A DNA stretch of 64,000 nucleotides, from assembly GCA_900539755.1 (NCBI GenBank), contig UQDC01000003.1, positions 124,001 through 188,000 of the forward strand. Reading direction: 5' to 3'. Made by a program: the position numbers and the translations under genes. The stretch is from an uncultured Alistipes sp. GTDB taxonomy: Bacteria; Bacteroidota; Bacteroidia; Bacteroidales; Rikenellaceae. The notes beneath the pieces are model-generated. The model saw only the letters and a program-made list of their open reading frames with translations, ran no database searches and was not told where the DNA came from. Of this stretch, positions 55,562 through 64,000 are shown piece by piece (the first letter of the stretch is position 1; every line of letters starts with the position of its first letter).

Positions 55562-55662
55562 CACTCCGTGCGCCGAATACCGCTTGACCATATAATAAGA
55601 TGATTGTCATCAGGGATACGGTGAAGGCAGAAAGTGATAATATTTAAATAAAAGATAAACCG

Positions 55663-55818
55663 ATGAAAAGGACTTTCCAACCCTCGCAGAAAAAAAGAAT
55701 TAACAAGCACGGATTCCGTGAAAGAATGGCTACGGCTAATGGCCGCAAAGTGCTTGCTGCACGTCGTGCTAAAGGACGCAAAAAGCTGACCGTTTCAGAC
55801 GAAGCTCGCGCAAAATAG
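55663..55818 (+). CDS. rpmH: 50S ribosomal protein L34
   Basis: 51 residues, read by eye. [20 protein letters not shown] at the start, then [22 protein letters not shown], the highly conserved basic L34 sequence, and a short acidic C-terminal addition typical of Bacteroidetes. A component of the large ribosomal subunit. It is not linked to rnpA or dnaA here, unlike in many bacteria. It has its own promoter and terminator. Confidence 0.97.
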   Translation: MKRTFQPSQKKRINKHGFRERMATANGRKVLAARRAKGRKKLTVSDEARAK

Positions 55819-55858
55819 TGCGTAGATTCGGTTGCGTTCTGCGCGACAGAATACTTAT

Positions 55859-55886
55859 AAGGCTGCTGCAGAGCAGCCTTTTGTGT
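55859..55886 (+). terminator. rpmH terminator
   Basis: AAGGCTGCT / AGCAGCCTT with a 4-nt loop followed by TTGTGTTTTT, 40 nt past the stop. Confidence 0.8.
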
Positions 55887-56217
55887 TTTTGAAACGTTGT
55901 CTCAAAAGGCTTATACTCCTTCTCGAACTTTTTAGAAACAGAGTATTCAGCACAATTGCAGCAGACCTATCCACAGAACCTTCGCATAACCGCATCGGCA
56001 GCACCTACAGTCATATAGTGGGTTCTGGGTTGCGATCCGCTTCAGTCGATCCCCAATCATGGAGACCGCACAATAATTGACAAAGATTATTACGTATCCT
56101 TCCTCATCTGTAAGGATACGTAAAATAGAGATCTCGACTTTCAGTTGCGACCCACAGCCACAGCGAGATTTTCTCGCGCTTACTTACAACCCAATTTGTA
56201 CAAAAACATTATTCAAT
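55887..56217. other. Gene-free region upstream of mqnE
   Basis: 331 nt. It has a perfect inverted repeat (56092-56121) but no exact promoter; ACCCAATTTG near 56188-56197 is the nearest to a -7 element for mqnE. No supported small gene. Confidence 0.45.
56092..56121. repeat. Perfect inverted repeat upstream of mqnE
   Basis: ACGTATCCTT and AAGGATACGT, 10 bp each, 10 nt apart, centred about 110 nt before the mqnE start. No T-run follows. It could be an RNA hairpin or an operator with two half-sites. Confidence 0.55.
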
Positions 56218-57309
56218 ATGTTTAACCTTCCCGCTTCCGTTGCCCTGCTGGCTGACAAAATCAATCAAGGAGGGCGCCTTACCCGAACTGAGGCTAAAAC
56301 ATTGATTACGGATGCACCCCTCGCTTTGTTAGGATTGTTAGCGACACAAGCCAAAGAGCGTACGAGCGGTAAAGCCGTCTTCTACAACCGCAATTTTCAT
56401 ATCGAGCCCACAAATATCTGTGTTTTCAATTGCCGTTTCTGCTCCTACCGCCGACCTGCCGATTCTCCCGAAGCATGGGATTACTCCATGGAAGACATTC
56501 TCAAGCAAGTCGATCAACACAAAAATAGCGGAGCAACAGAGATCCATATTGTTGGAGGCGTACACCCTCGCAACGGGCTGGATTATTACATCGAACTGAT
56601 CCAGGCTATTCGGGCAAAGATGCCTCATGTATCCGTCAAAGCCTTCACGGCTATCGAGCTTGCATACATGATTCACAAAGCCGGACACAGTCTCGAAGAG
56701 GGACTTGCACGTCTCAAAGCGGCAGGCATGGAGGCCATTCCCGGCGGCGGTGCGGAAATTTTTGCAGAACCGATCCGTTCACGTATATGTCCTGAGAAAG
56801 GGAGTGCAGAAGAGTGGCTGGCGGTACATCGTGCTGCCCACAAGCTGCAGATTCCGACCAACGCTACGATTCTTTACGGCCATATTGAATCTCTGGACGA
56901 CCGCATAGATCATCTCGACCGTCTGCGTAGCCTGCAAGATGAAACGGGAGGATTCAATGCTTTCATTCCGCTCAAATACCGCAGTCTCCACAACTCCATG
57001 GAGAGTATCGGTGAAGTTAGCATTGTCGAGGATATGCGCATGATGGCGTTAGCACGCCTCTATCTCGACAACATTCCCCACATCAAAGCCTACTGGCCAA
57101 TGTTCGGAAAAACGACTGCGCAATTGGCTCTTGCCTTCGGAGCCGATGATATGGACGGCACCATTGACGACAGCACAAAAATCTACTCAATGGCTGGAGC
57201 TGAAGAACGTAAGCCCTCCGTTACTACTGCAGAGATGGAGGAGATGATACGTTCTGCAGGCTATGAGCCAGTCGAGCGCGACACGTTTTACAATCCGGTG
57301 AAAAAATAG
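56218..57309 (+). CDS. mqnE: Aminofutalosine synthase (radical SAM)
   Basis: 363 residues from the ATG at 56218; the frame opens 47 codons earlier without family similarity. The radical SAM motif is CVFNCRFC (Cys68, Cys72, Cys75). Other family features: FHIEPTNICVFNC, GATEIHIVGGVHP, AIPGGGAEIF, ATILYGHIES and FIPLKYRS. It joins the enolpyruvyl product of MqnA with SAM to give aminofutalosine, in the alternative menaquinone pathway. No other mqn genes are in the window; ubiE, needed at the end of either route, is at 35228. I prefer MqnE over MqnC because of the GGVHP and FIPLKYRS motifs. Confidence 0.9.
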   Translation: MFNLPASVALLADKINQGGRLTRTEAKTLITDAPLALLGLLATQAKERTSGKAVFYNRNFHIEPTNICVFNCRFCSYRRPADSPEAWDYSMEDILKQVDQHKNSGATEIHIVGGVHPRNGLDYYIELIQAIRAKMPHVSVKAFTAIELAYMIHKAGHSLEEGLARLKAAGMEAIPGGGAEIFAEPIRSRICPEKGSAEEWLAVHRAAHKLQIPTNATILYGHIESLDDRIDHLDRLRSLQDETGGFNAFIPLKYRSLHNSMESIGEVSIVEDMRMMALARLYLDNIPHIKAYWPMFGKTTAQLALAFGADDMDGTIDDSTKIYSMAGAEERKPSVTTAEMEEMIRSAGYEPVERDTFYNPVKK

Positions 57310-57342
57310 TACCTTAGCGCCAAATCGCTTCCCAATCTGAGT

Positions 57343-58221
57343 ATGGAATATCTTCGTAAATTGATCGCTAAAATCAGCGGTAATCCTATCGCCCGCAACT
57401 TGGTATTGGCTTTTTGCGCCATTATCGTATTCGGTTTCGTTGCCAACCTGTTGCTGAACCTGTTCACCCGACATGGACAAATCCGTGAAGTACCGGACCT
57501 GAGCGGCATGACCATCGATGAAGCCAAACATGCCGGCAAGGGGGCATCACTCCGGATCGAAATCAATGACTCACTCTATGTTCCGGCTTACCCCGGCGGA
57601 GTTATCCTCGAACAGAATCCGGAAGCAGGAGCCAAAGTCAAATCGGGACGTCGTGTATTTGTTACCATCAACTCCTACAACCAAAAGATGGTGACCATCC
57701 CCTATGTAACCGGGTATTCACTACGTCAGGCCAAAAGTAATCTCGAGATGGCCGGACTCGAAATCGACAAGTTGATTTACCAAAGCGATTTGGCGACCAA
57801 TAACGTACTCGAAGAGCGATACAACGGACGAATCATTCGACCGGGCAACAAGGTGCAAGCCGAAATGGGCTCCGGAATCACTTTGGTGGTCGGCTTGGGT
57901 AGTGAAGATGCCGTTCAGGCTGTTCCTCGTCTTGCCGGATTCTCTGCACGCGAAGCAAAATCCAGATTATGGGAGGCCGGGTTCAACGTCGGTCGGATCA
58001 AACGTGATGCAGGAATCAATTTGCTCAATGAAAAAGAGGCACAAGTTTGTGCGCAATCTCCAGCTGCCGGAACACGCCTGGGTCTTGGCACTTCAGTCGA
58101 TTTCACCTTAACGCTTGATGAAAAAAAGATCGAAGAGGGACGCAAACAGGCTGAACGTGCAATGCGTGCAGCAGCGAAAGCACATGCAGAAGCGGCCGAT
58201 TCAATCGCAAAAACAAAATAA
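57343..58221 (+). CDS. Membrane-anchored PASTA domain protein
   Basis: 292 residues. A short cytoplasmic start, one membrane helix (about 19-42), then three PASTA repeats: about 48-112 (EVPDLSGMTIDEAKH), 116-185 (TIPYVTGYSLRQAKSNL) and 190-260 (AVPRLAGFSAREAKSRL). The C-terminus is a Lys/Ala/Glu-rich helix. PASTA domains bind peptidoglycan fragments or beta-lactams; there is no kinase or transpeptidase domain here. It follows mqnE after 33 nt and precedes the RluD-type gene after 85 nt. In Bacteroidetes PASTA and RluD genes often sit together. Confidence 0.9.
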   Translation: MEYLRKLIAKISGNPIARNLVLAFCAIIVFGFVANLLLNLFTRHGQIREVPDLSGMTIDEAKHAGKGASLRIEINDSLYVPAYPGGVILEQNPEAGAKVKSGRRVFVTINSYNQKMVTIPYVTGYSLRQAKSNLEMAGLEIDKLIYQSDLATNNVLEERYNGRIIRPGNKVQAEMGSGITLVVGLGSEDAVQAVPRLAGFSAREAKSRLWEAGFNVGRIKRDAGINLLNEKEAQVCAQSPAAGTRLGLGTSVDFTLTLDEKKIEEGRKQAERAMRAAAKAHAEAADSIAKTK

Positions 58222-58306
58222 CACATCTTGCTGCTAAACAGCATCAACTATAAAATCGCCTGCACTAAAGACATTCGTCTTTGCTTAAATTTTCTGTCCG
58301 ACTCAA

Positions 58307-59392
58307 ATGATATCGATGAAACCGAATGATCTCACCGAACCGTTAACTGATGACATTTTACTGCCTGACACGGACGAAGAGCAGCAAGACGAAATGTATG
58401 AACACTTCAGTCTGACGGTTGACAAAGGACAAGCCCTGCTTCGCATTGACAAGTTCCTGACCAATCGGATGGAAGGAGCCTCACGCAACCGGATTCAAAC
58501 AGCTGCTGATGCTGGCAACATTCTGGTAAACGGGAAACCAGTCAAATCCAGTTACAAGGTAAAACCGCTTGATCGGATCTCGATTGTCATGCCTTATCCG
58601 GTCCGCGAAGTTGAGATCATCCCCGAAAACATACTTCTTGACATTCCATACGAAGACGAAGACATCATCATTGTGAACAAACCGGCCGGTATGGTCGTAC
58701 ACCCGGGACATGGGAACTATTCAGGGACATTGGTAAATGCGCTTACCTATCATCTGAAAGATTTACCGTTGTTCCAAAGTGGAGATATGCGTGCAGGATT
58801 GGTGCATCGCATTGACAAAAACACCTCGGGAATTCTCGTTATTGCCAAAAATGAACGGGCACACGCAAAATTGGCCAAACAATTTTTCGATCACACCATC
58901 GACCGTGTCTATTGTGCATTGGTATGGGGAAATATGGAGAGCGACGAGGGAACAATTATTGGCAACGTCGGACGCAGCACAAAAGACAGGCTAAAAATGG
59001 CTGTTTATCCTGACGGTTCACAAGGGAAACATGCTGTTACACATTACAAAGTGCTTGAGCGTTTAGGTTACGTCAATCTGATTGAATGCAGACTCGAAAC
59101 CGGACGTACGCACCAGATTCGCGTACACATGGAATATATTGGCCATCCTCTATTTAATGATGAACGTTACGGCGGAGACCGCATCCTCAAGGGCACTACA
59201 TTTTCCAAATACAAACAGTTTGTCGAGAACTGTTTTCAACAGTTGCCTCGCCATGCGCTGCATGCCCGCAGCCTCGGATTTATACATCCCACCACAGGCC
59301 AATACATCCATTTCGAAAGCGAATTGCCCAACGACATGCAAACAGTTATCGAGCGTTGGCGCAATTATGTAGCCAACCGCCCCACCGAATAA
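58307..59392 (+). CDS. rluD: RluA/RluD family 23S rRNA pseudouridine synthase
   Basis: 361 residues; an ATG at 58316 is an alternative start. After an acidic N-terminus an S4 domain (about 45-105) is followed by the catalytic domain with the Asp in GLVHRIDKNTSGILVIAK, and with IECRLETGRTHQIRVHM and HALHARSLGF. By family it modifies 23S rRNA at helix 69 (U1911, U1915, U1917), if truly RluD. It ends in a terminator shared with topA. Confidence 0.9.
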   Translation: MISMKPNDLTEPLTDDILLPDTDEEQQDEMYEHFSLTVDKGQALLRIDKFLTNRMEGASRNRIQTAADAGNILVNGKPVKSSYKVKPLDRISIVMPYPVREVEIIPENILLDIPYEDEDIIIVNKPAGMVVHPGHGNYSGTLVNALTYHLKDLPLFQSGDMRAGLVHRIDKNTSGILVIAKNERAHAKLAKQFFDHTIDRVYCALVWGNMESDEGTIIGNVGRSTKDRLKMAVYPDGSQGKHAVTHYKVLERLGYVNLIECRLETGRTHQIRVHMEYIGHPLFNDERYGGDRILKGTTFSKYKQFVENCFQQLPRHALHARSLGFIHPTTGQYIHFESELPNDMQTVIERWRNYVANRPTE

Positions 59393-59557
59393 TCTGAGAT
59401 ACTACTCGTAACAGCCAGGCCAAGTCAACAAATAGCTCGCTTCCCCAAACATATTATCGTATTATATTTAGTCGCTCTGTAACCTCCAATACAACGGCAA
59501 TGAGCGATATTAGAAGTAACACATTTGTTATAACAGGCACACGACATATTGAAAACA

Positions 59558-59590
59558 GAAAGGCGAGATCCCTACTTGATCTCGCCTTTC
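59558..59590. terminator. Bidirectional terminator between rluD and topA
   Basis: A perfect 13-bp stem, GAAAGGCGAGATC / GATCTCGCCTTTC, 7-nt loop, T-rich on the plus side. It lies 165 nt past rluD and about 48 nt past topA. Confidence 0.85.
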
Positions 59591-59637
59591 TATTGATTAA
59601 AATAATCCGTTGTTGTCCAAACGGCCAATAGGACTTA

Positions 59638-61950
59638 CTATTTCTTATTCTTATTGGATTTTGCGATGATTTCACGACAAGCCTCTAAAGTAAGCTCCTC
59701 GGGAACTTGTCCCTTCGGAATACGATAGTTTTTGCCATCGAATGCAATATACGGACCATAACGTCCATTCAAGACTTGCATGGCAGGCTCCTCAGCAAAA
59801 GTTTTGATCGGCTCTTTCATCTTCTGATCTTTGATTCGCTTCTGCTCAATCAATTCGATCGCACGGGTCAACTCAATCGTATAAGGATCATCGGTCTTGG
59901 CCAAAGAGACAAATTTGCCGTCATGACGCACATAAGGCCCAAAACGGCCTACCCCAATAACGACCTCTTTTCCCTCAAATTCACCCAAATTACGAGGCAA
60001 CTCGAACAAAGCCAACGCCTCTTCCAATGTAATGGTGGCGATTAATTGCCCCTTTTTGAGGCTGGCAAAACGAGGTTTCTCTTCGTCACCTTCGCCTCCT
60101 CCGATCTGAGCGACCGGACCAAAGCGTCCTATCTTTACAAAAACTGGCTTACCACTCTTGGGGTCAACTCCCAACTGATGGGCTTGACTACTTTTGACAG
60201 GCTTGCTATCCAAAGCTTCATTGACCTTATTGTGGAACTCGCCGTAAAAATTACGAATCATATCCGGCCAACTCATCTCGCCCATCGCAATTTCATCAAA
60301 CTGCTTCTCTACCGATGCTGTAAAATTGTAGTCCATCACTTCGGCAAATTGCGTATCCAAGAAGTCGGTCACAATCATACCGATATCCGTCGGAGAAAGT
60401 TTATTCTTCTCTTTACCTACCGTTTCGCTCAAAGTCTTGCGCGTAATTTTACCTTTCGCCAAAACCATTTGAGCATAATTTCGTTTAACACCATCCCGAT
60501 TCTCTTTCACCACATAGCCACGGGTAATAATGGTCGAAATGGTCGGAGCATACGTAGATGGACGCCCGATCCCCAATTCCTCAAGGCGTTTAACCAGCGA
60601 GGCCTCACTATATCGCGGTGGAGCTTGCGTAAAGCGCTGAGAAGAGGTTACGGAATTAGCCAATAACAGATCTCCCACCTTCATGGCTGGCAACAGTGTC
60701 GTATCTTTTTCCGGCTCATCCTCAACTGATTCCGAATAGAGTCGTAAAAAACCGTCAAATTTGATCACCTCACCAGTTGCCGTAAAATGCTCTGCTTGAC
60801 CCTCTACAGCGATATCAACCAAAGTTCGTTCCGCCTGTACACTGGCCATCTGAGAAGCTACAGTACGCTTCCAGATCAAATCATAAAGGCGTTTCTCCTG
60901 CGGAGTTCCTTCAATTGAACGGCGATCCATATAAGAGGGACGGATTGCCTCGTGTGCCTCTTGTGCTCCTTTTGAATTGGTTTTATAGTTGCGAACCTGA
61001 GAATATGCCTCTCCGAACAGAGCCGTAACCTCTGCTTTCGCTGCAGCTAATGCCTGAGCAGAAAGATTAACAGAGTCAGTACGCATATAGGTAATATAAC
61101 CTGCCTCGTACAGCCTTTGAGCAACTGACATGGTTTGACTAACCGACATTCCCAATTTACGCCCAGCCTCCTGCTGTAGAGTTGAAGTTGTAAATGGAGC
61201 AGAAGGATTTTTCACCGAAGGCTTCTGCTCTACTTTTGACACACTAAAACGAGCTGTTTTGCAAGCCTCTAAAAATGCCTCAGCCTCTTTCTCCGTAGCA
61301 AAGCGTTTATTCAATTCCGCCCGGAATGCAGCACTGGGTCCCTCAGGAGTATCTACCACAAACTCAGCTACAACATTGTAATAGTCTTTGCATTGGGAAG
61401 CGATAATTTCTCTTTCGCGCTCTACAATCAATCGAACGGCAACACTCTGAACACGCCCTGCTGACAACGAAGGTTTTACCTTACGCCACAACACCGGAGA
61501 CAATTCAAAACCCACCAAACGGTCCAACACGCGTCGAGCCTGTTGTGCATTGACAAGATTCATGTTGATCGAACGAGGATTCTCCACAGCATGGAGAATG
61601 GCATTCTTCGTGATCTCGTGAAAAACAATGCGTTTCGTCGTTTGAGGATCCAATCCCAACACCTGAGCAAGATGCCAAGCAATAGCCTCCCCTTCACGGT
61701 CTTCATCGGATGCCAGCCACACGGTCTTTGCCGATTTGGCTAATTTTCCCAATTCCGTTACCAGCTTTTTCTTGTCAGCCGGGATCTCATAATGGGGCTC
61801 GAAATTATGATCGATGTCGATTCCCAACTCTTTTTTTGACAAATCACGAATATGGCCAAAGCTCGATTTAACCATATACTCTTTGCCCAAGAACTTCTCT
61901 ATCGTCTTGGCTTTGGCTGGAGACTCGACTATTACTAAATTTTCCTGCAT
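59638..61950 (-). CDS. topA: DNA topoisomerase I (type IA)
   Basis: 770 residues. The TOPRIM domain opens NLVIVESPAKAKTIEKFLG, with DEDREGEAIAWHL holding the metal ligands; the catalytic Tyr288 is in ITYMRTDSVNLS. At the C-terminus the four-Cys zinc fingers of E. coli are absent; instead there are three zinc-free topoisomerase C-terminal repeats with GRFGPVAQIG, GRFGPYVRHDG and GRYGPYIAFDG, and a Lys-rich end. It relaxes negative supercoils. It is 69 nt downstream of the DUF4270 gene but separated by a terminator. Confidence 0.96.
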   Translation of the reverse strand: MQENLVIVESPAKAKTIEKFLGKEYMVKSSFGHIRDLSKKELGIDIDHNFEPHYEIPADKKKLVTELGKLAKSAKTVWLASDEDREGEAIAWHLAQVLGLDPQTTKRIVFHEITKNAILHAVENPRSINMNLVNAQQARRVLDRLVGFELSPVLWRKVKPSLSAGRVQSVAVRLIVEREREIIASQCKDYYNVVAEFVVDTPEGPSAAFRAELNKRFATEKEAEAFLEACKTARFSVSKVEQKPSVKNPSAPFTTSTLQQEAGRKLGMSVSQTMSVAQRLYEAGYITYMRTDSVNLSAQALAAAKAEVTALFGEAYSQVRNYKTNSKGAQEAHEAIRPSYMDRRSIEGTPQEKRLYDLIWKRTVASQMASVQAERTLVDIAVEGQAEHFTATGEVIKFDGFLRLYSESVEDEPEKDTTLLPAMKVGDLLLANSVTSSQRFTQAPPRYSEASLVKRLEELGIGRPSTYAPTISTIITRGYVVKENRDGVKRNYAQMVLAKGKITRKTLSETVGKEKNKLSPTDIGMIVTDFLDTQFAEVMDYNFTASVEKQFDEIAMGEMSWPDMIRNFYGEFHNKVNEALDSKPVKSSQAHQLGVDPKSGKPVFVKIGRFGPVAQIGGGEGDEEKPRFASLKKGQLIATITLEEALALFELPRNLGEFEGKEVVIGVGRFGPYVRHDGKFVSLAKTDDPYTIELTRAIELIEQKRIKDQKMKEPIKTFAEEPAMQVLNGRYGPYIAFDGKNYRIPKGQVPEELTLEACREIIAKSNKNKK

Positions 61951-61972
61951 ACCAACAGTCTATATCAAACGC

Positions 61973-62000
61973 AAAAACCTAAAGACTGGCTTTAGGTTTT
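61973..62000 (-). terminator. Terminator of the glgA-DUF4270 transcript
   Basis: On the minus strand AAAACCTAAAG / CTTTAGGTTTT with a 5-nt loop and a T-run in the 3' arm, 20 nt past the DUF4270 stop. It overlaps the likely topA promoter area. Confidence 0.82.
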
Positions 62001-62019
62001 ACTATTATTTTATTTCATT

Positions 62020-63471
62020 TTATTCTGGTCTACGTACCAATGTGTATGTCACAGACACACGGAGCGGAAGTGGTGCCGACGGATCTGTTGACGTATTCAA
62101 AATCACCCGATGCATCGGATTGTATGACTCAAAAAACGAAGGTCCTACATCAATCATATAATCTTGAGCCGAAATATCCGCTATAGTTTGTACCATTCGG
62201 GTAATATCCATCGTGTAACTATTACGCGAACGATTAACATATCCTCCATAGGCCAAGGTAATCGGATTCGTCTCCGAAACTTCCAACGTATATAAATAAT
62301 CCGAAACCGGCAGGAAAGAGCTATAATCAGTATAAAAACCCAATCGAGTCATTGCCATATCCAAATTTTCAGGTGTAGGATCCTCTATCCCGATCTCTAA
62401 CCTTGCACTATGAATCACCATAGTTGAATTCGGATCTTTCTCTTTTTTCAAATCTTTCAACTGATTAGCAAAATCTTCCGTGAATTTCAAATAGGTGGTC
62501 ACACCTCCACACCCTTGAACATAACTAACCGAAACAGGGGAAGACGTAGCGGATGTATCATTGAATTGAGATTGATCCAAAATGCTACTTGAATAATCAA
62601 ACTGGTACGTATTCAAACTTAACAACCCAGTATAAGTTGACACATCAAATGAATATGAACCTACAATGGTATCTTTTTGTTCCGTATTCGAATCATCCAC
62701 ATAATCTTTATGTGCATAGAAATTCAATGTAGTTGACATAATAGATAATGACAACACTGCGGCATCGCGGGACGAGGTAGATGCCGGAGCAATATACAAT
62801 CCTTTAAACTCATCAACAAACATCGAATCTGATTCATAAATATCCCGAGATGCATGTTGCAAACGATCCATCAGATCCTCAACTTTTGCCCCGGTCAGGC
62901 GCAATTCATACGGATTACCATCGGACAATTTGTAATCAAATGTAAACAAAGGTTCCGGATCGATGACTTCATTGACATTAAACTCACGGATATAATATAA
63001 TGAATCTACATAAAGGCGCTTGGTTACTTCGTATATATTAAAAGTTTGCGTCTTTGAGGTATCTCCATCACACAATGTTTCATCAAAAGACAAATAAATT
63101 GTCAATGAATCTGCTTGTGCTTTGATAAATTCATCAGTAACATCAGCATCCTCATCATCGTTAGTGGTATAAAAGCCCAAACCACCGTACTGTCCGAACC
63201 AACCGGACTCAAAGCCTCCAAATGTTGCGTCGTGCTTAGCACCAATACAGCCATAATACCAGCTATATCCGCTAAAATTCAATGGGAATGAGTCAACCAA
63301 AGCAACATAAGCCTCAATACCGGAAACTGTATCGTGGTAAATGTGCATCTGCTGATCATTAGGGATTAATGAGTCTCCCAGCGTATTGTCAACTTTAGTA
63401 CAAGCTCCCAATGAGACAAACAGTACCAAAAGAGAGGTAAGGGCCAAAGCCGCATTCCGACGTCTATTCAT
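62020..63471 (-). CDS. DUF4270 family lipoprotein
   Basis: 483 residues. The lipoprotein signal ends LGACTK (Cys at 24) and is followed by NTLGDSLIPNDQ, the typical opening of DUF4270. The rest is beta-rich with many Asp, Tyr and Ser residues. The family is restricted to Bacteroidetes and is of unknown function; it normally follows glycogen synthase, as here. Its ATG lies 8 nt inside the end of glgA, so the two are translationally coupled. Confidence 0.92.
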   Translation of the reverse strand: MNRRRNAALALTSLLVLFVSLGACTKVDNTLGDSLIPNDQQMHIYHDTVSGIEAYVALVDSFPLNFSGYSWYYGCIGAKHDATFGGFESGWFGQYGGLGFYTTNDDEDADVTDEFIKAQADSLTIYLSFDETLCDGDTSKTQTFNIYEVTKRLYVDSLYYIREFNVNEVIDPEPLFTFDYKLSDGNPYELRLTGAKVEDLMDRLQHASRDIYESDSMFVDEFKGLYIAPASTSSRDAAVLSLSIMSTTLNFYAHKDYVDDSNTEQKDTIVGSYSFDVSTYTGLLSLNTYQFDYSSSILDQSQFNDTSATSSPVSVSYVQGCGGVTTYLKFTEDFANQLKDLKKEKDPNSTMVIHSARLEIGIEDPTPENLDMAMTRLGFYTDYSSFLPVSDYLYTLEVSETNPITLAYGGYVNRSRNSYTMDITRMVQTIADISAQDYMIDVGPSFFESYNPMHRVILNTSTDPSAPLPLRVSVTYTLVRRPE

Positions 63472-64000
63472 TAGTCAAAATTTTGTGATAGAACGCCTCG
63501 TATTGAGCCAAATACTCAGGAGTTGTCTTATCTTGGTAAGGCAACACTGGCTTTCCTAACTCTTTGAAACATTCTATCAGTTTCTCCGACGGAGTCGGAC
63601 TTTCACAAATTACTCCATCGATGTAATTCATAACGAACTTCATCAGATTTTCGTATGTAGGATGTTTCAAAAGTGCAATATGTTTTTTCTCCACCCCTTC
63701 TCCGAGCACCTTGTCAGCAAATTTCGCATCCAACTCTCCTTCAAATGCATCGTCATACAAAGACATGACAATCTTCACATTTTTGAAAATAGGATCATCT
63801 GCAAACGTATTGCGCAAATAGACGGGAATGATAGAAGAGAACCAGCCGTGTATATGCACTACATCAGGCACCCAACGTAATTTTTTGACGGTTTCGAGCA
63901 CTCCGCGGGCAAAAAAGATCGCACGCTCATCGTTATCAGCAAACGAATTCCCTTCACTGTCCCGCAAAATAGCCTTACGTTGAAAATAGTCCTCGTTATC
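63464..64000 (-). CDS. glgA: Glycogen/starch synthase, C-terminal part only
   Basis: The gene runs off the window edge; 178 complete C-terminal codons are present. The visible part reads NEDYFQRKAILRD, then RAIFFARGVLETVKKLRW and DVVHIHGWFSSIIPVYLR, which is the N-terminal ADP-glucose-binding half of GT5-type synthases. The protein ends at ILTNE, about 115 residues after that motif, so it lacks a second Rossmann half: this is the short, GT5-like form that in Bacteroidetes precedes DUF4270. The frame continues upstream of 64000 without interruption. Confidence 0.85.
   Translation of the reverse strand, partial: DNEDYFQRKAILRDSEGNSFADNDERAIFFARGVLETVKKLRWVPDVVHIHGWFSSIIPVYLRNTFADDPIFKNVKIVMSLYDDAFEGELDAKFADKVLGEGVEKKHIALLKHPTYENLMKFVMNYIDGVICESPTPSEKLIECFKELGKPVLPYQDKTTPEYLAQYEAFYHKILTNE

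Overview
The window looks like one contiguous chromosomal segment from a member of the order Bacteroidales (Bacteroidetes). The evidence is repeated exact or near-exact copies of the phylum's promoter signature (TTTG, about 19 nt, TAnnTTTG), A/T-rich rather than Shine-Dalgarno leaders, several lineage-typical families (DUF4199, DUF4293, DUF4270, YugP-like peptidase, HSDR_N protein, large one-chain PurL), and the neighbourhoods plsC-parE-parC and glgA-DUF4270. GC is in the high forties by eye. The presence of mqnE implies the futalosine route to menaquinone, which argues against Bacteroides itself; I cannot fix the genus. No rRNA, tRNA, insertion sequence, prophage or CRISPR array was seen.

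Layout. 0-5.4 kb: lipoprotein, SRP RNA, threonylcarbamoyl-AMP synthase, then DUF4199 / GT2 / DUF4293 membrane genes. 5.5-14 kb (minus): purL-murI-ftsK-lolA. 14.2-21.4 kb (minus): plsC-parE-parC, then aroK and a DUF3298 lipoprotein. 21.6-26.6 kb: fabD, a lone lipoprotein, a ROK regulator with a GNAT, and an orphan HSDR_N protein. 26.8-31.1 kb: malic enzyme and a secreted GH2-like protein that has lost its catalytic residues. 31.3-37.7 kb: YugP-like peptidase, VanX-like dipeptidase, SDR, a LolE-like permease with ubiE and a LEA-like lipoprotein, a SPOR protein and a tiny Ala-rich lipoprotein. 38-46 kb: purM, a helical-repeat protein, gdhA, aroB and typA. 46.4-49.9 kb: secreted heparinase II/III-fold lyase and secreted PHP phosphoesterase. 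50-59.4 kb: LptF/G permease with tgt, divergent GT2 with ECF sigma factor, rsmG, rpmH (found by eye), mqnE, a PASTA protein and an RluD-type pseudouridine synthase. 59.6-64 kb (minus): topA, DUF4270 lipoprotein and a truncated glycogen synthase.

Most genes are housekeeping: purines (purL, purM), chorismate (aroB, aroK), fatty acid and phospholipid synthesis (fabD, plsC), chromosome topology and segregation (parC/parE, topA, ftsK), envelope assembly (murI, lolA, LolE-like, LptF/G-like), translation (SRP RNA, tsaC, tgt, rsmG, rluD, rpmH, typA) and menaquinone (mqnE, ubiE). I found no clearly new multi-gene system. The most unusual points are the GH2 pseudoenzyme with a strong 5'-UTR hairpin, a C-terminal sliding-clamp-type peptide on ParC, long low-complexity extensions on GT2, FtsK and ParC, a Tgt without its canonical zinc cysteines, and a sigma-factor operon that starts on a non-ATG codon.
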